Shown: positions 26,013 through 37,156 of the stretch, piece after piece
Layout: every line of letters starts with the position of its first letter
Position numbering within the stretch: the first letter of the stretch is position 1
Assembly (NCBI GenBank): GCA_013398175.1
Contig: VZRZ01006450.1
Location: 124,001 to 188,000, forward strand
Direction of reading: 5' to 3'
Length of the DNA stretch: 64,000 nucleotides
Source: Climacteris rufus
Lineage: Eukaryota; Chordata; Aves; Passeriformes; Climacteridae
Made by a program: the position numbers and the translations under genes
Notes under the pieces: model-generated
What the model was told of the DNA's origin: nothing
The model's database searches: none
Seen by the model: the letters and a program-made list of their open reading frames with translations, nothing else

Positions 26013-29000
26013 AGGCTTTTTATTATACTAATAAGGAAACTCTGGAGGTGTGTTTGGCATGGTAATCGGAACCCCAGAGAACCAGAAGCAGTTACTGTGT
26101 TCTGAGCATGTCCCGAGGGAGCAATGATGAAACTCCTTTTCTACCTTACCACTCCAGTTCTCCGTGTGTGGTCACCATAGTTTTTCCACCACTTAACCTC
26201 ATTATTTTTAGTATTGTTAGCATTAGTTGTCCTTTGGGCGTTTAATCCAGACTCTTTAATTTTCTCCAGAGCCCTGAAGAGGCTCTGTAGAAGGCACGAG
26301 GGGAGAAAAAAATAACAATAAACAAACCAAAAGATGAAAAATGATCTTTTGAAACTTCTTCTATTTTGTTGACTTGTCTCCTAATGTTTTTTGTCTTTGC
26401 TGTTCTTTCATCATGAAGGACTCTGCTTGAATGTCTAATCTTGGTTTCTTAAAAGTTCATTTACTATTGTTTCATTCTTCTCCACCCAAGATTAACATCC
26501 TGTGTGATGACATAGATGGTTGTTGTCTAAATGGACATGATGTAACCAACAAAATTGTGTAGGGTGGGTGGAGAAATATTTATATACTTGTGTTAAAAAT
26601 TACAAAGTAAGTTTGTCTTTTAAACAGAAGGTATTTCAACACTATTATTGGCAGCACCAGCCTTTAATTTTACAGGTGGCTACCTTTCTGGTAGCATTCA
26701 GCAAACAATATTTTAATGGCATGTAAAAAAATTCACTAAAACAGAAGAATGAAGAAGGAAGGTGATTTATAATCTGTAATGAATACTTGCTGACATGTCT
26801 TTTTATAATGGTGTAGTAGCGTCTCTGTCTTTCTGGGGAAAGTGCAAACCAGATTTACCTGAAACATTTGTACCATAATGATCAAATATATAGCTTTTGG
26901 ATGTAATTTTCTTAATTCAGCTTATCGTCTCAGTGTGATCATACCTGACTCCCAGCTGTCTGACACTGATTCGACTTTATAGAAACTGGGTTAGAGGAGC
27001 CAAGGTGCTCTATAAGGTTGTGAGAAAATACCTGTCAGAAAAAGGCATGTGTTCATGGCATGTGTTGGTTTCTTTATATTTCCATATGTTTTTCCATGCA
27101 TACTTCCATGTATTTTTACATTTTCTTAAAAAATACATCTGTAGCTACTGTTGTTCATACTCCCCACATCAACTTCCTGGCAGAGGGACTGTCCACTATG
27201 CCCTGTCATACCATATGTTCAGTGCTTCATTGTGTGTTCTTGAAGCACTCAAACTTCATTTATAGACACTTTATATGATTTTTCCTGTGATAAATCTGTT
27301 CAAATGGGTTTGTTTTGTTCCTTTCTAAAGTTTAAAGTAAAAGAGGAAATAAATAGCATTGAGGCAAGTTGCTCTCCACGTTGCAGTTCATCTTGGTCTG
27401 CAGAGGCTACTCTGTGACAGGTCTTGTCTAAGGCAGAAAATAGCCGGGTGCTCTTGTTAATGTGTTTGGGGCAATCAGTAACTCCAGAGTAATGCAAGGA
27501 ACTGCAAATGGTGCATCAGGACAGACTTTCTCATTCTTACATATAAAAATAAGTCATCCTTCAGATATTCTGAAAAATATGGTTAAAGAATTTCTTATAA
27601 TGGCTTGAAATTGTTCTTTTACACAATTCCTTTCTTTTGAATGCTGAGTTGGGCATAAAGAGTGGCAGGTTCTAGAAGTGCAGTCCAGCCCAGTCCAGTC
27701 ATGCCAGATGAGCAGTGGCTGAGCCAGAGTTCCACGTTGGGGCTTGGCTGCGAGGTCAGATCTACTCCAGGCTGTTCAGGCCCATACCAGGCAAAAGCCT
27801 GGGGATTCTTTGCTGCTCTAACAAAGAAGTTGTGTGTACAAATGTCTGGTTGACTGCAGATCCCCCCAGCCAGCTCCTTCTGCATCAGCACTGGAATTCT
27901 TGTGACATGCTGGTTCAAGTTGTTGGAGGTACAATTTAAAGTTGGTGTTCCGAAGGTGGATCAAAACCAAACCTCCTGTATTGCCAGTGTTTTCCCTTAC
28001 TTGAATTTAAGACCACCTCTGGCTTTCTCTTTAGAAGCTTCTAAAGATAATATCACAGATCAAAGAGTAGCCAAAGGCTAATAATTTTGTTACTATTGCT
28101 CAACAAGCTGCTTAACAAAATATATTTTGTTCATACAAAGTAAATGGATCTGAAGCACAAAAGTTGTCTGTCACTACTGTTATTAAAATCTGTGGTAAGC
28201 TTCATAAGCTGTGGTAGTGTGTGGGTTTTTAAAGAGCTATGTACCAAACTGTCCTGCTTTTGGAAATGAACTTGTAGAAGAAATTAATATCCTTTCCTTA
28301 TAGAACGTTTCTTGTTGTAGTTCCCAATTTACTAGAAAGGAAATTCCATAGGCCTGGTGTGCACTCTGGGTAAGTTACTTAATTTCTGTGCACAGAGTTT
28401 TTCTTTGCAGCCTGTCTTTCCTTCACACAGGCTGTTGGGTGCTTTGGGTCTGACTACCTTCTGTGCTCTGCACAGTCCCTGGCACCATACCTGCCCAGTG
28501 AATGCCTTCTGGGATCTCTGAGGAGTATTATGATACAAATGATGAGGATCAGGAACCATCACCATGAGACTTGTTTCTCTGCAGGAGTAGCAGCAAGAAT
28601 TTAATGAGTCACAGGTTGGATGTGCTTGGAAACTTACCTGTTTAGTGTATCTAATACTTTTTTTCTCTGAATGCCTGGCCTTATTTCTGGGGAGTTTGTC
28701 AGTTGTGGTAACGAGTCATGACAGCACTATGGTTACTGGAGTAGTGTCTCTTCCATTTGCTGGATTTTTTGCTCTCTAAGGACTTCTTTGAAACAAATGT
28801 CAGAGCCCTGGTTATGTATTATTCCTGATAAACTACTTTGGAACTTGTATCCTGGCATAGTCTTCAAAGCCTTCAAACCCCAAGTAGATACTGATTTGAA
28901 ATAATTTCAGATAGGCAGAGGTTTTTGTTCTTATGTAGTGTTCTCATGTCATGTACTGGCTGAATGGGATGTCCTGTGTTTCTGTGTGGCAACACTGGCT

Positions 29001-29748
29001 TCCAGCTTAGTCACACACGTTGTCTCTCCACCTGCAGTCGTGCTGTAGACAAGTGGATGTACTCTACCAGTGTCCAGTCAGACCAGGCCTTCCATCAGGT
29101 CCTGTGCTTATGCCTGTGCTTATGTGTGATAATAGAAAGGCAAAGCTGGAGGCAGGAGACCTAAAAATAAAAATAGCATAATCATAAATGATGATAAAAT
29201 AAAATCTCCCTCCGTTTTTAGGAGAGATTGTTTTTATGTTACAGAAAGACTTGTTTCTTCTGTCTTTTTTGCTGACTGTAGTGTTCCGAGAATGATTCTG
29301 TAATACACAAGTCTTCAGAAGTAGGTACCCAAGCTTGAATTTATGCTGTGTTTTTGCATATACTTGTTGTGTAGGAATGTAGATGGACTTTGTAACAAAA
29401 TTTGTGGTTCTGTAATTCAGGTTGGTGAGGACTTCTGGAGCTGCCTTGTTTGATTTAGAGTCATGTTGCTGTCTTCTTTTTTTCCTATTTTGAACTTTTT
29501 GTGGAGCAAAAATGATGCTTGTTGAATTGTGCTGTCTGCTGCCTGAAGATTTGTTGTAAATTAATTTTAAAAAGTTGTCCAAATCCTGTTGAGGCTATAA
29601 TGGCACTCCATCTACTGGGACTTTCGCATTTCAGAACCCCGAGTGTGAGTTCCCATTTTTGTCCTGCATGTCGTTCCTTGAATTCTCCTCTTAGTGCCTT
29701 GACTCCTCAAATGTGTAGCTTAGTATTGAGAGCTTTTACTAAAGGTAT

Positions 29749-29799
29749 CCCTTCCTTCCTTCCTTCCTTCCTTCCTTCCTTCCTTCCTTCCTTCCTTCC
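29749..29799. repeat. (CCTT)n microsatellite
   Basis: About twelve uninterrupted CTTC/CCTT tetranucleotides run into an assembly gap, so the array may be longer than shown. The opposite strand is a GGAA run. Confidence 0.97.
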
Positions 29800-29800
29800 A

Positions 29801-29978
29801 NNNNNNNNNNNNNNNNNNNNNNNNNNNNNNNNNNNNNNNNNNNNNNNNNNNNNNNNNNNNNNNNNNNNNNNNNNNNNNNNNNNNNNNNNNNNNNNNNNNN
29901 NNNNNNNNNNNNNNNNNNNNNNNNNNNNNNNNNNNNNNNNNNNNNNNNNNNNNNNNNNNNNNNNNNNNNNNNNNNNNN
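29801..29978. other. Assembly gap (178 N)
   Basis: Unknown bases directly after the CCTT microsatellite. Frames crossing it are artefacts. Confidence 0.99.
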
Positions 29979-30759
29979 TTTCTTATGGAACAGAGATAAC
30001 ATACTTCATATGAGAAAGGAGCTTACTTTACATTAGAAGAGGAAGACCTGACCTCTCCTACTGCAAGTGAAACTATTTTCCCTGCCTTGAAACTACTAGT
30101 GAAATGCATTTGGACTGACTTATAATGCTGTGATTTATGCTGTGATATGCTTTGTGATATTACAATGTCCTTTTGCCTTTGTGTTTGATTTTTTTCCCCT
30201 CCGATAAATTTTAGTGGGTATTTACCCAAATGCCCATAGGAGAGTGAGGCATTCTCCCTGCTGTTTGCTGCCTCAGAGAAGGAATCCTATGCTTTTTTTC
30301 CCCTACCGTTAATCTTGCTGCAATTTTTTTTCTATCTCTTCCCTCCTTGTTTTGAAATAGTATTAACATAGGAGATATTTTTAAAGAGAAAACAATTGGA
30401 AGAAAACATATCTCTGATTTATGTGCATACACGTGTTACACGCAAATGTGAATGAGTGACCAGAAGCACCTTTTTCATTTTCCATTTTAAACTTCTCATA
30501 AAACTAAGAAAAGTTGTAGTACTTGTTCTGTTTTTCCCATTCCAAGACATGCTAAGCAGGTCACTTGCCCTTTCTTATTCAGAGTGAAAATACTTTGATC
30601 CAGTTTCCTGAAGACAATACTCATTTCATAAGAATATTTAATCAGTAGAAAATAGGGAGGATTTAGTTTGTTTGTTTAGTATTTAACCAAGTGAATAAGG
30701 CAGATTAGGGGAAGGGGGGGCACTGGACCCATAAACAAGGTGATATATAATATTTTTTT

Positions 30760-31220
30760 TCGTTCTCCTTTTAAATAAATACCGATCAGCTTTATGTTCA
30801 GAGACAATAGGAGCCGTTGGCTTAAATTTGCAGTTTACTGTATTTATGGCTGTAATATCAAGGTGCTGCCGTCGTAATTTCATGCCCCAATGAGAAGAGC
30901 AAGGTCGAAGCAAATGCTTCCATCGGCATCTGCTAACACACTAACTCATAAACAAGGCCCGGCTGGATCAGGTGGCACGGAATAATACAGGCTAATGAAA
31001 TACAGCACAGCTTTCCATTACTGTTAGTTTTTACAGTGTCGTCATTACGTGTAATTTATGTTTAAAAAATTCAATTTTATACAAGGCTCTGGGAAATAGG
31101 GGTCTGCAGGTCACCCGACGACTTTTAACGGCTCTGAGAGTCCTTATTGCACTCTACTGTTCCAACAAAATGTTAATAATAAATAATAAAAAAAATCCCC
31201 CTTTACTTTTTCTATGGTTT
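30760..31220. promoter_or_regulatory. Candidate conserved non-coding block (intron 3)
   Basis: About a dozen CpGs lie within 350 bases of otherwise AT-rich sequence (GCTGCCGTCGTAATTTC, GTGTCGTCATTACGTG, CACCCGACGACTTT). The block has homeobox-like TAAT words, no recognised repeat and no coding frame. This retained-CpG texture is typical of deeply conserved enhancers. I infer a regulatory element, unproven. Confidence 0.4.
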
Positions 31221-32874
31221 GCATATCTTGCTCTGTCTTTTTAATTACAAGTGGCTAAGGAGAGTTTGGGGCTGTAGATGATGTCAGGAGTTATCCCCTT
31301 TGCTGATGCTCCCAGAGGGGGGTTACTATCTGCTTGCTTTTCTTTTGTCTGTCTATCAATCACCCGGGGTCCTGTAAATGGAGTAAACATAGCTGAGGAG
31401 AGGGAGATACTTAACAACCTCTCTCCCAAACTCTCACCCTCTGACATTGCCCTCCTCTCCTCCATTACACTTCATTTTATTATAGACTCCAAAAAGCTTA
31501 GCTAGGAAGAGAAACTGCTACTGTATTTATTTATTTATTTATATTTGTTACGCCAAAATACATTTTATTTTAACCTTTTCGTTCCTGGCTGACTCAGTGT
31601 GTAATTCTTAGCATTGTTCTGTTAATCTGATTTTCCTTCCTTATTTTAGTGCTGTGCAGCTGACGTTAGAGCACCCTTATCAGTTCTGATTGCTGCTTAG
31701 TCACCCTGATGGGTTAAAGAGTATCATGTTTCTGAAAGATTGCACTTGCATAATTAACAGTCTCGTAGATGAATAGAGCTGTAAGAATTCAAAGCGCTTT
31801 CAGCAACTTTTCCAATTACTTTATTTTTGCATTTTTCAGCCTGACAGTTGAGACCAGTCCATGTCCCTTTGATGTGTGGGTTCCTTTACCAAAGTTTGAG
31901 CTGGAAGTGCAGCAGCAGGATGTTTATATTCAAATACAGCGTCTCAGTGTAAATCAAAGGAAGAAATCAGAGTGATGTTTCTGAAACCTTAGGTTTTGTT
32001 CAAATATTGGGTCGGGCTCAGCCTCACGAATGACCAATGTGTGAAAGAAAATGGATCAGGAGACTGCCTTTCTGACCTTTCTGAAATACATTCAGCTAAG
32101 CCCAGAGTAGGATGTAGGAGACACAGCTGATAACAGTCACCTGGCACTGCGTGTTACTGACTGAACAGGTGGAATCGTTAGTCTGGATCAGGTCCCAGAA
32201 GGATTTTATGATGATTCTTTCAAAATGTGGTCGTGTTCTTTCTGAGCAGAGTTGACTCAGTGGCTTCCAGGAAGAGAAGTGTAATGTCATTTCAGGGTGC
32301 CGACCAGTAGATCTTCCTTTTAGTCCTACAGTACCAGGCACTAACTTCAGGTGCTTGTGTCGTTTGTTGTAGCTAAACAGGTTGTCCTGTCCTGTTTTGT
32401 TTTCTCCTTAGTAGAAAGTGCGTGGGGAAACAAACAACAGCTGCCACCCCGTGCCCGACACCTTCCCCTGCCTTTTGTCCCCGCTGCAGGGTGGCTGTGG
32501 GGATTGCTTCGGGGTGGTCTTTCAAAGTGCTGATAAAGCCGGCTTTGGAAACGCACAAAGGAACTGAATTCTTACCACCACCTTTCCTTACTATGGCAGA
32601 ATTCTTAGTTTCACCTAGACAGAAATGTTCTCCCCAAAACTGATGTAGCCTTCAGGTTGTGAAAATCTTGTGTGAATTGCTGGATTGAGCAATGCAAGGA
32701 GGAATATAATGAAGAAAAATGTATTTTCAGTGCATAGCATGGGAAAAGGGTTGTCACTAATATGTCAGAGCCTGCATCAGAAGAAGAAGGAGAAGAGAAA
32801 ACAGTGGCTCATCTAGTTAATTTCATGGAAGGGTTTTACATTGCAATTTTTGCTACTGTGTTTTGCCAGAAAAT

Positions 32875-33100
32875 AGGTAAAACAGTGGATTGGGACTCAA
32901 ATCTGAGTTTCATTTTCTGACTGCCAGAGATTCAGTTCTGACCTTGGAGCACTTCTCGTATCTGTATGTCTCACCCCTTCCTCATCTGTGAAATATGGGT
33001 AACAGTACTTACAGTACTTCTCTACTTTGGAGTGGTCATAGGAGGAACAGTATTTTGATGTACATGAGGCCCTTAAGTAGTAATAGATATTATAAAAGGA
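32875..33100 (+). mobile_element. MIR-like ancient SINE, near full length
   Basis: The copy shows the MIR order: CAGTGGATTGGGACTCAAAT (head), GATTCAGTTCTGACCTTGG, CTTCCTCATCTGTGAAATAT with GGGTAACAGTA (core), then a degraded tail ending AGTAATAGATATTATAAA. Birds retain MIR-type elements only as old relics, in agreement with this divergence. Confidence 0.6.
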
Positions 33101-33579
33101 CATAACAGTCAAGTCGTGAAAGTTCTTTTACACAGCACCTCTTTATACAACACCCGAGGTGCAGGCACCAAGAGATGCTTGTGACAACCTGTTTCATTCT
33201 CTGACTTGCTCTGTTTCTGTGTTTGACTACAATTTACAGAGGGCTGAGCGATCCCTGCAAATTGAGTGGCAGCAGTGACAATCACAAAAGAGGGTCAGCA
33301 AGAAGCTTTGAGTGCAAAACAATCATGGGTGCTGGATTATTCAAATCAACACCCTGAAGCCTGAAAAGGAATTTTTAAAGCTTTGTGAAAATTATGACTA
33401 ATTCTTTGCAATGGCTGTGGCACTGTAGAGGAATGCCATGGGTGGCTGGGGGAAGGGAACAGGTTTGCATTCTGTGGGGCTCTGAAGACAGTTTCCGTGC
33501 ATCCTTCTCCTCAGCTCAGTCCTTGCTCAGTACCCTCTGCGGTTAGATTATTCCTTGCAGATAGCAATCAACTGGAAGG

Positions 33580-33860
33580 AAGTGTGTGTCTAATTTGCAT
33601 GAGATTATTTAAAACAAAAAAAAAAGGTCTGCATTAGTCAGGGTGATGGTAAACAACGCAAAGAGATGCCTTTTATAATATAGCCGTGGCTCAGCTTTCG
33701 AAGCCAAATATAATTCACTTACAATTGGCAGTTTCCTTTATTGTTCCCTTTAACCTTTTGCATTCTGCATGGGCTTGATCTTGCTGCAGCCGCAGAGCAA
33801 CGAAAATGTTTGTTTTCCAAAGTGTTGCAAAGTGGATTTAGAGCAATTCTACTGTTAACC
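33580..33860. promoter_or_regulatory. Candidate conserved non-coding block with POU octamer (intron 3)
   Basis: An exact octamer ATTTGCAT (33593-33600) lies in TCTAATTTGCATGAGATTA. It is followed by repeat-free AT-rich sequence with scattered CpGs (GCTTTCGAAGCC, GCAGCCGCAGAGCAACG). The role is inferred only. Confidence 0.3.
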
Positions 33861-35334
33861 TGAGGTGATTTTCTTGAGATACCTGTTTGAGAGTTATACT
33901 AGACACAAAGCTCCAGTTTTTGTGACACTGCTTTTGCATCCAAGGGCAGTGGTATTATTTTTGGGTTGCTAATTTCCTGCTAGATTAGAACAATGAATGG
34001 ACGTGGATACTTTTTCATGTAGTGCAGTGATAGGACTGTGATAAAGTAAAGCAAGATGAGATATTGGAACAGATGACGCTTAGAGCTGGTTTAGAAATTC
34101 CCACTTTTGTATGTAATGAATATATCGAGGTTGAATACTTTGGGCATGGGAAACTGATACTGTGTGCATACATGTGTGTAGGTGGTGAATTTGAAAAAAA
34201 ATCATTCCAAAGGGAATTGTGATGAGTTGGCTATAATTGCCTGAGGACAGCCTTAAAATATCTTGTCCATTTTTGTTTCCGTGTGTGAGAAATGACCAGC
34301 ATTAAGGCAGGTGTATTTCAGAATCCACAGATGACTCATCATTACTGAGTGTCCACAGCACAGACTTACTCTGTGTTTATGCTTAAGGAACCAGCTCCAG
34401 GACTCCCTTGATGTTTGGAGGACAAGATGACAAGGCCTTAAAAACATCTTGTCCAGATGAACAGAGAGGTTGTCCAAGGTGATGGCATTCCCAGTCTTGT
34501 CGTCTGATAATGAAGAAGGGATATAGTTGTGGTGTTCTTTTGTCTAATGCCACTAGTACCATGACCAAGACCACTTCACAAGGCAGCAGAATAGTCCAGG
34601 AAAGTAGTAACGATTCTAATTTGTACTACTTTGTACAGGATTCAAACCAGCAATGTGAAAGGTTTTCCATCATTCTGTCATTCACATCAGCTTTTTCTTC
34701 ACAGCACAGCAGGGTTTAAGTGGAAACAGTGATACTTGTCCCTGGTTGGCAAGATCAGAATGATCCTAGAGGTGCATTTTATCTGCGAAAGATTTTAGCT
34801 TTTTTCTCAGACAGGATGAGAATATGGTATGGTTAGGAAACAACAGACATTGTTTTCTGCTCTTTTTGCAGTATGAATTAAAGATCCTCCATTACTTCTG
34901 ATGTTTCTAAGTGTTAAATATTATCAGATTTGCTGTCTTTGCATGGAAAGAGAACAAAATCCACACTTGCAGCCAGCAGTTAATGTTGTCTCCATCTTGA
35001 TGAAATCCTGTAGCTGTTGGTGATCTGCAGTGTTGGCATCTGTTTATGTGTTCTACATTGGATAATTAGTAGCTGGTTAAATCAGTTTCTTTCTGATTAG
35101 GACTTTGCTTTTAAATGTGGATTAAACACCAGAAATACTGCTTTTGTGAGTAGAGCAATAGTACAGTTGTGTCCATGTGCCTTTTATTACTCTAGCTGCA
35201 AATCTGGTTCCATATTGTTATCTGTGGTTTTGGTTCCTTACTGTTTGAGCCATGCATCAAATACAAGTCACGGCGTGACTCTGTCAGATTGCAGGACCAA
35301 AAATGAGGAACTTCCCATTTCTGATAACTGTTTC

Positions 35335-35520
35335 TTACACTGACAACACTTTGTTATTAGAGAAATCACTGAACTTCTCTGCATCAGTATCTGCTCAGTA
35401 GAGTAGATGGATAGTGTCTCACAGGAGCTCGCAGTGGCTTGTGCTCACAGGAACAGGGAGAAGATCTGTTAATAGTTATAAAGCCTTCTGAATACCACAA
35501 GCACTGTGGTAGTGCTGATG
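35335..35520 (+). mobile_element. Possible MIR-like ancient SINE remnant
   Basis: AAATCACTGAACTTCTCTGC and TCAGTATCTGCTCAGTAGAG, followed later by TAATAGTTATAAAGCCTTCTG, are in the positions of the MIR core and tail, but similarity is weak. Confidence 0.35.
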
Positions 35521-36469
35521 ATATTGAATAACGGTGCTGAGACATACTTGTGTATTTATTTCTGGCAATATTGTTTGTGCTACAGATTATTCTGTCTAGA
35601 CCCCAGTATGCAGTGAAGTTAAAGATCCTGAAAAAATTTCTTGAAACTTAGCTAATATGCCCTGACTGTTTTCTGTATTGCATCTCTCTGTAATGTTAAA
35701 AAGCTAAATATTTTAAAGGATTAAATTCAGGAATTTAATCTATGAGCAGTGCTTTATGGATCTCGAATGGGTGTGATGCAGAGAAGTATTCCCCCATTTT
35801 TCTCCCAGTGCTGTTCTGTTCATGCCATTTCCCTCACTGTGCTCAGTCCTTACAAGAATCATATGAGAATCAACTGGTCTGCCTCTTATCTTCTAAATCT
35901 GTTTCCTTAAAGCCATATTCTCACTTCCCACCTTTCTGAGTGTTTTTGCATACACTGGATGTATGGTGAAAGGTCCTGATTCCCTTCACATGTTCCTCAT
36001 AGCACGGACACTGGGTTTTTATGTGCTTCTGTGCAGGAGAGTAACACAACAAATAATACACAGCTGTCCAGGCCCCACCTCATGGTTGCCATCTGAGTAC
36101 TAAATTCTTTTTCTCGAGGATGTTTTCTCCTGTTAGAAAAAGTAATCCAGCTGTGCTTCCTTTTTCACAGATCCTGGTCATCGTGAATCCTTTAGCTGCT
36201 TTTCTTTTCCCCCTTGTTGGCCAAATCCTTTCCATATGTTGTGGCCAATTACAGAGGGTCGTCCTGGCGTTTCCTGATGGCAGGAGCCTCTGCACCAACG
36301 TGTACCATGTGTGCAGTGTTACTACAGCTCGGTGTGAAATGAAAACCAGGCTGCCCTGGGGCAATCTAATCATGCAGCAATGGGCTGAGGCAATGCTCAG
36401 CTGAAAGTTTGGGCTTGGCCTTGTTTTGATCTGTTTTGTTACAGTTTTATTTCCTCCTTACATTCTGTG

Positions 36470-36860
36470 TCCCATTCGTACTAATCACAGTCAGTCCTGA
36501 TTTTTTTTTCTTTTTATCTCTGCATTTGTCATAAAATAAAGCAAATTATTCCCGTCTTCGGAAACGATCTAGACTAATTAGTCGTCTAACCCAATAATTA
36601 GTTTTTTGTTTCCCTGTCTGTTTTCATGCATTATTGTTAGTTTTTTTCCCCTCTTTTTTTTTTTACACCATTACAGATTAAAATGAGCCACATTTGCAGT
36701 TGATGGTATCTTTTTTTCGGGGGAAGAATGGAGAATTGCAATAGAAAGCTACTTCAAAAGCAGCAATAAACTCAAGGATAAATTAAGGAAATTGAATGAG
36801 CCACATTTGGAAGCAGCGTTGAGGCTAATATTCTGTCGCTTAAGGTTAAATTGCAACAGA
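36470..36860. promoter_or_regulatory. Candidate conserved non-coding block with homeodomain palindrome (intron 3)
   Basis: GACTAATTAGTC (36572-36583) is a perfect 12-bp palindrome built from two TAAT cores. A further CAATAATTAG follows within 15 bases, and nearby CpGs are retained (CCCGTCTTCGGAAACGATC). No repeat or coding frame explains it. It lies 200-550 bases upstream of the human-exon-4 equivalent. Confidence 0.4.
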
Positions 36861-37033
36861 GAAAGAGAGAGGGAGACATTCCAGTGAATCCAAAATTGGG
36901 GAGGCATTACTGCTCAAGTCAGTGCCAAAATTCTTTGCAGCTTGAAAGGGTTCTGGCTGGCTTGAGAACTTAATTATGCGTGCATCAAGTGGGTAAAGGT
37001 GCTAAACTGATTTCATTTCCTCTGCTCCCCCAG

Positions 37034-37156
37034 GCCTGACAGATGAAGAAATCGACCTGGCTTTCCAGCAGTCGGGCACGAGCGCGGATGAGCCGCAGTC
37101 CCCAGGTCCTTCTCCACCCCTGGTGCCAGCTCAGCCTCCTCCCCCCGTGGTGTATA
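37034..37156 (+). CDS. PEX14: PEX14 coding exon (human exon 4): end of PEX5-binding domain and proline-rich linker
   Basis: The exon completes the split Gly codon and reads LTDEEIDLAFQQSGTSADEP, the last helix of the PEX5/PEX19-binding domain. It then enters a proline-rich linker (PSPPLVPAQPPPPVVY) that separates the docking domain from the membrane segment. The LTDEEID-AFQQSG core is nearly identical to mammalian PEX14, while the linker is divergent, as usual for this family. The acceptor is CCCCCAG. The donor is A|GTGAGT, leaving one base of a Ser codon. It lies 22.9 kb downstream of the previous exon, in the same frame once spliced. Inferred residues are 58-97. Confidence 0.96.

Larger units (their letters stand above)
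14160..37033 (+). other. PEX14: PEX14 intron 3 (non-coding)
   Basis: This is the largest intron in the window (22.9 kb), bounded by GTAAGG and CCCCCAG. It contains several MIR-like ancient SINE remnants, an 11-bp hairpin (16926-16961), a CCTT microsatellite with an assembly gap (29749-29978), and blocks that look like conserved non-coding DNA (about 30760-31220 and 33580-33860). No independent gene is supported. Confidence 0.85.

Noticed and set aside
29519..30013. Open frames across the second N run
   Set aside because: They translate the CCTT microsatellite and N; no coding signal.
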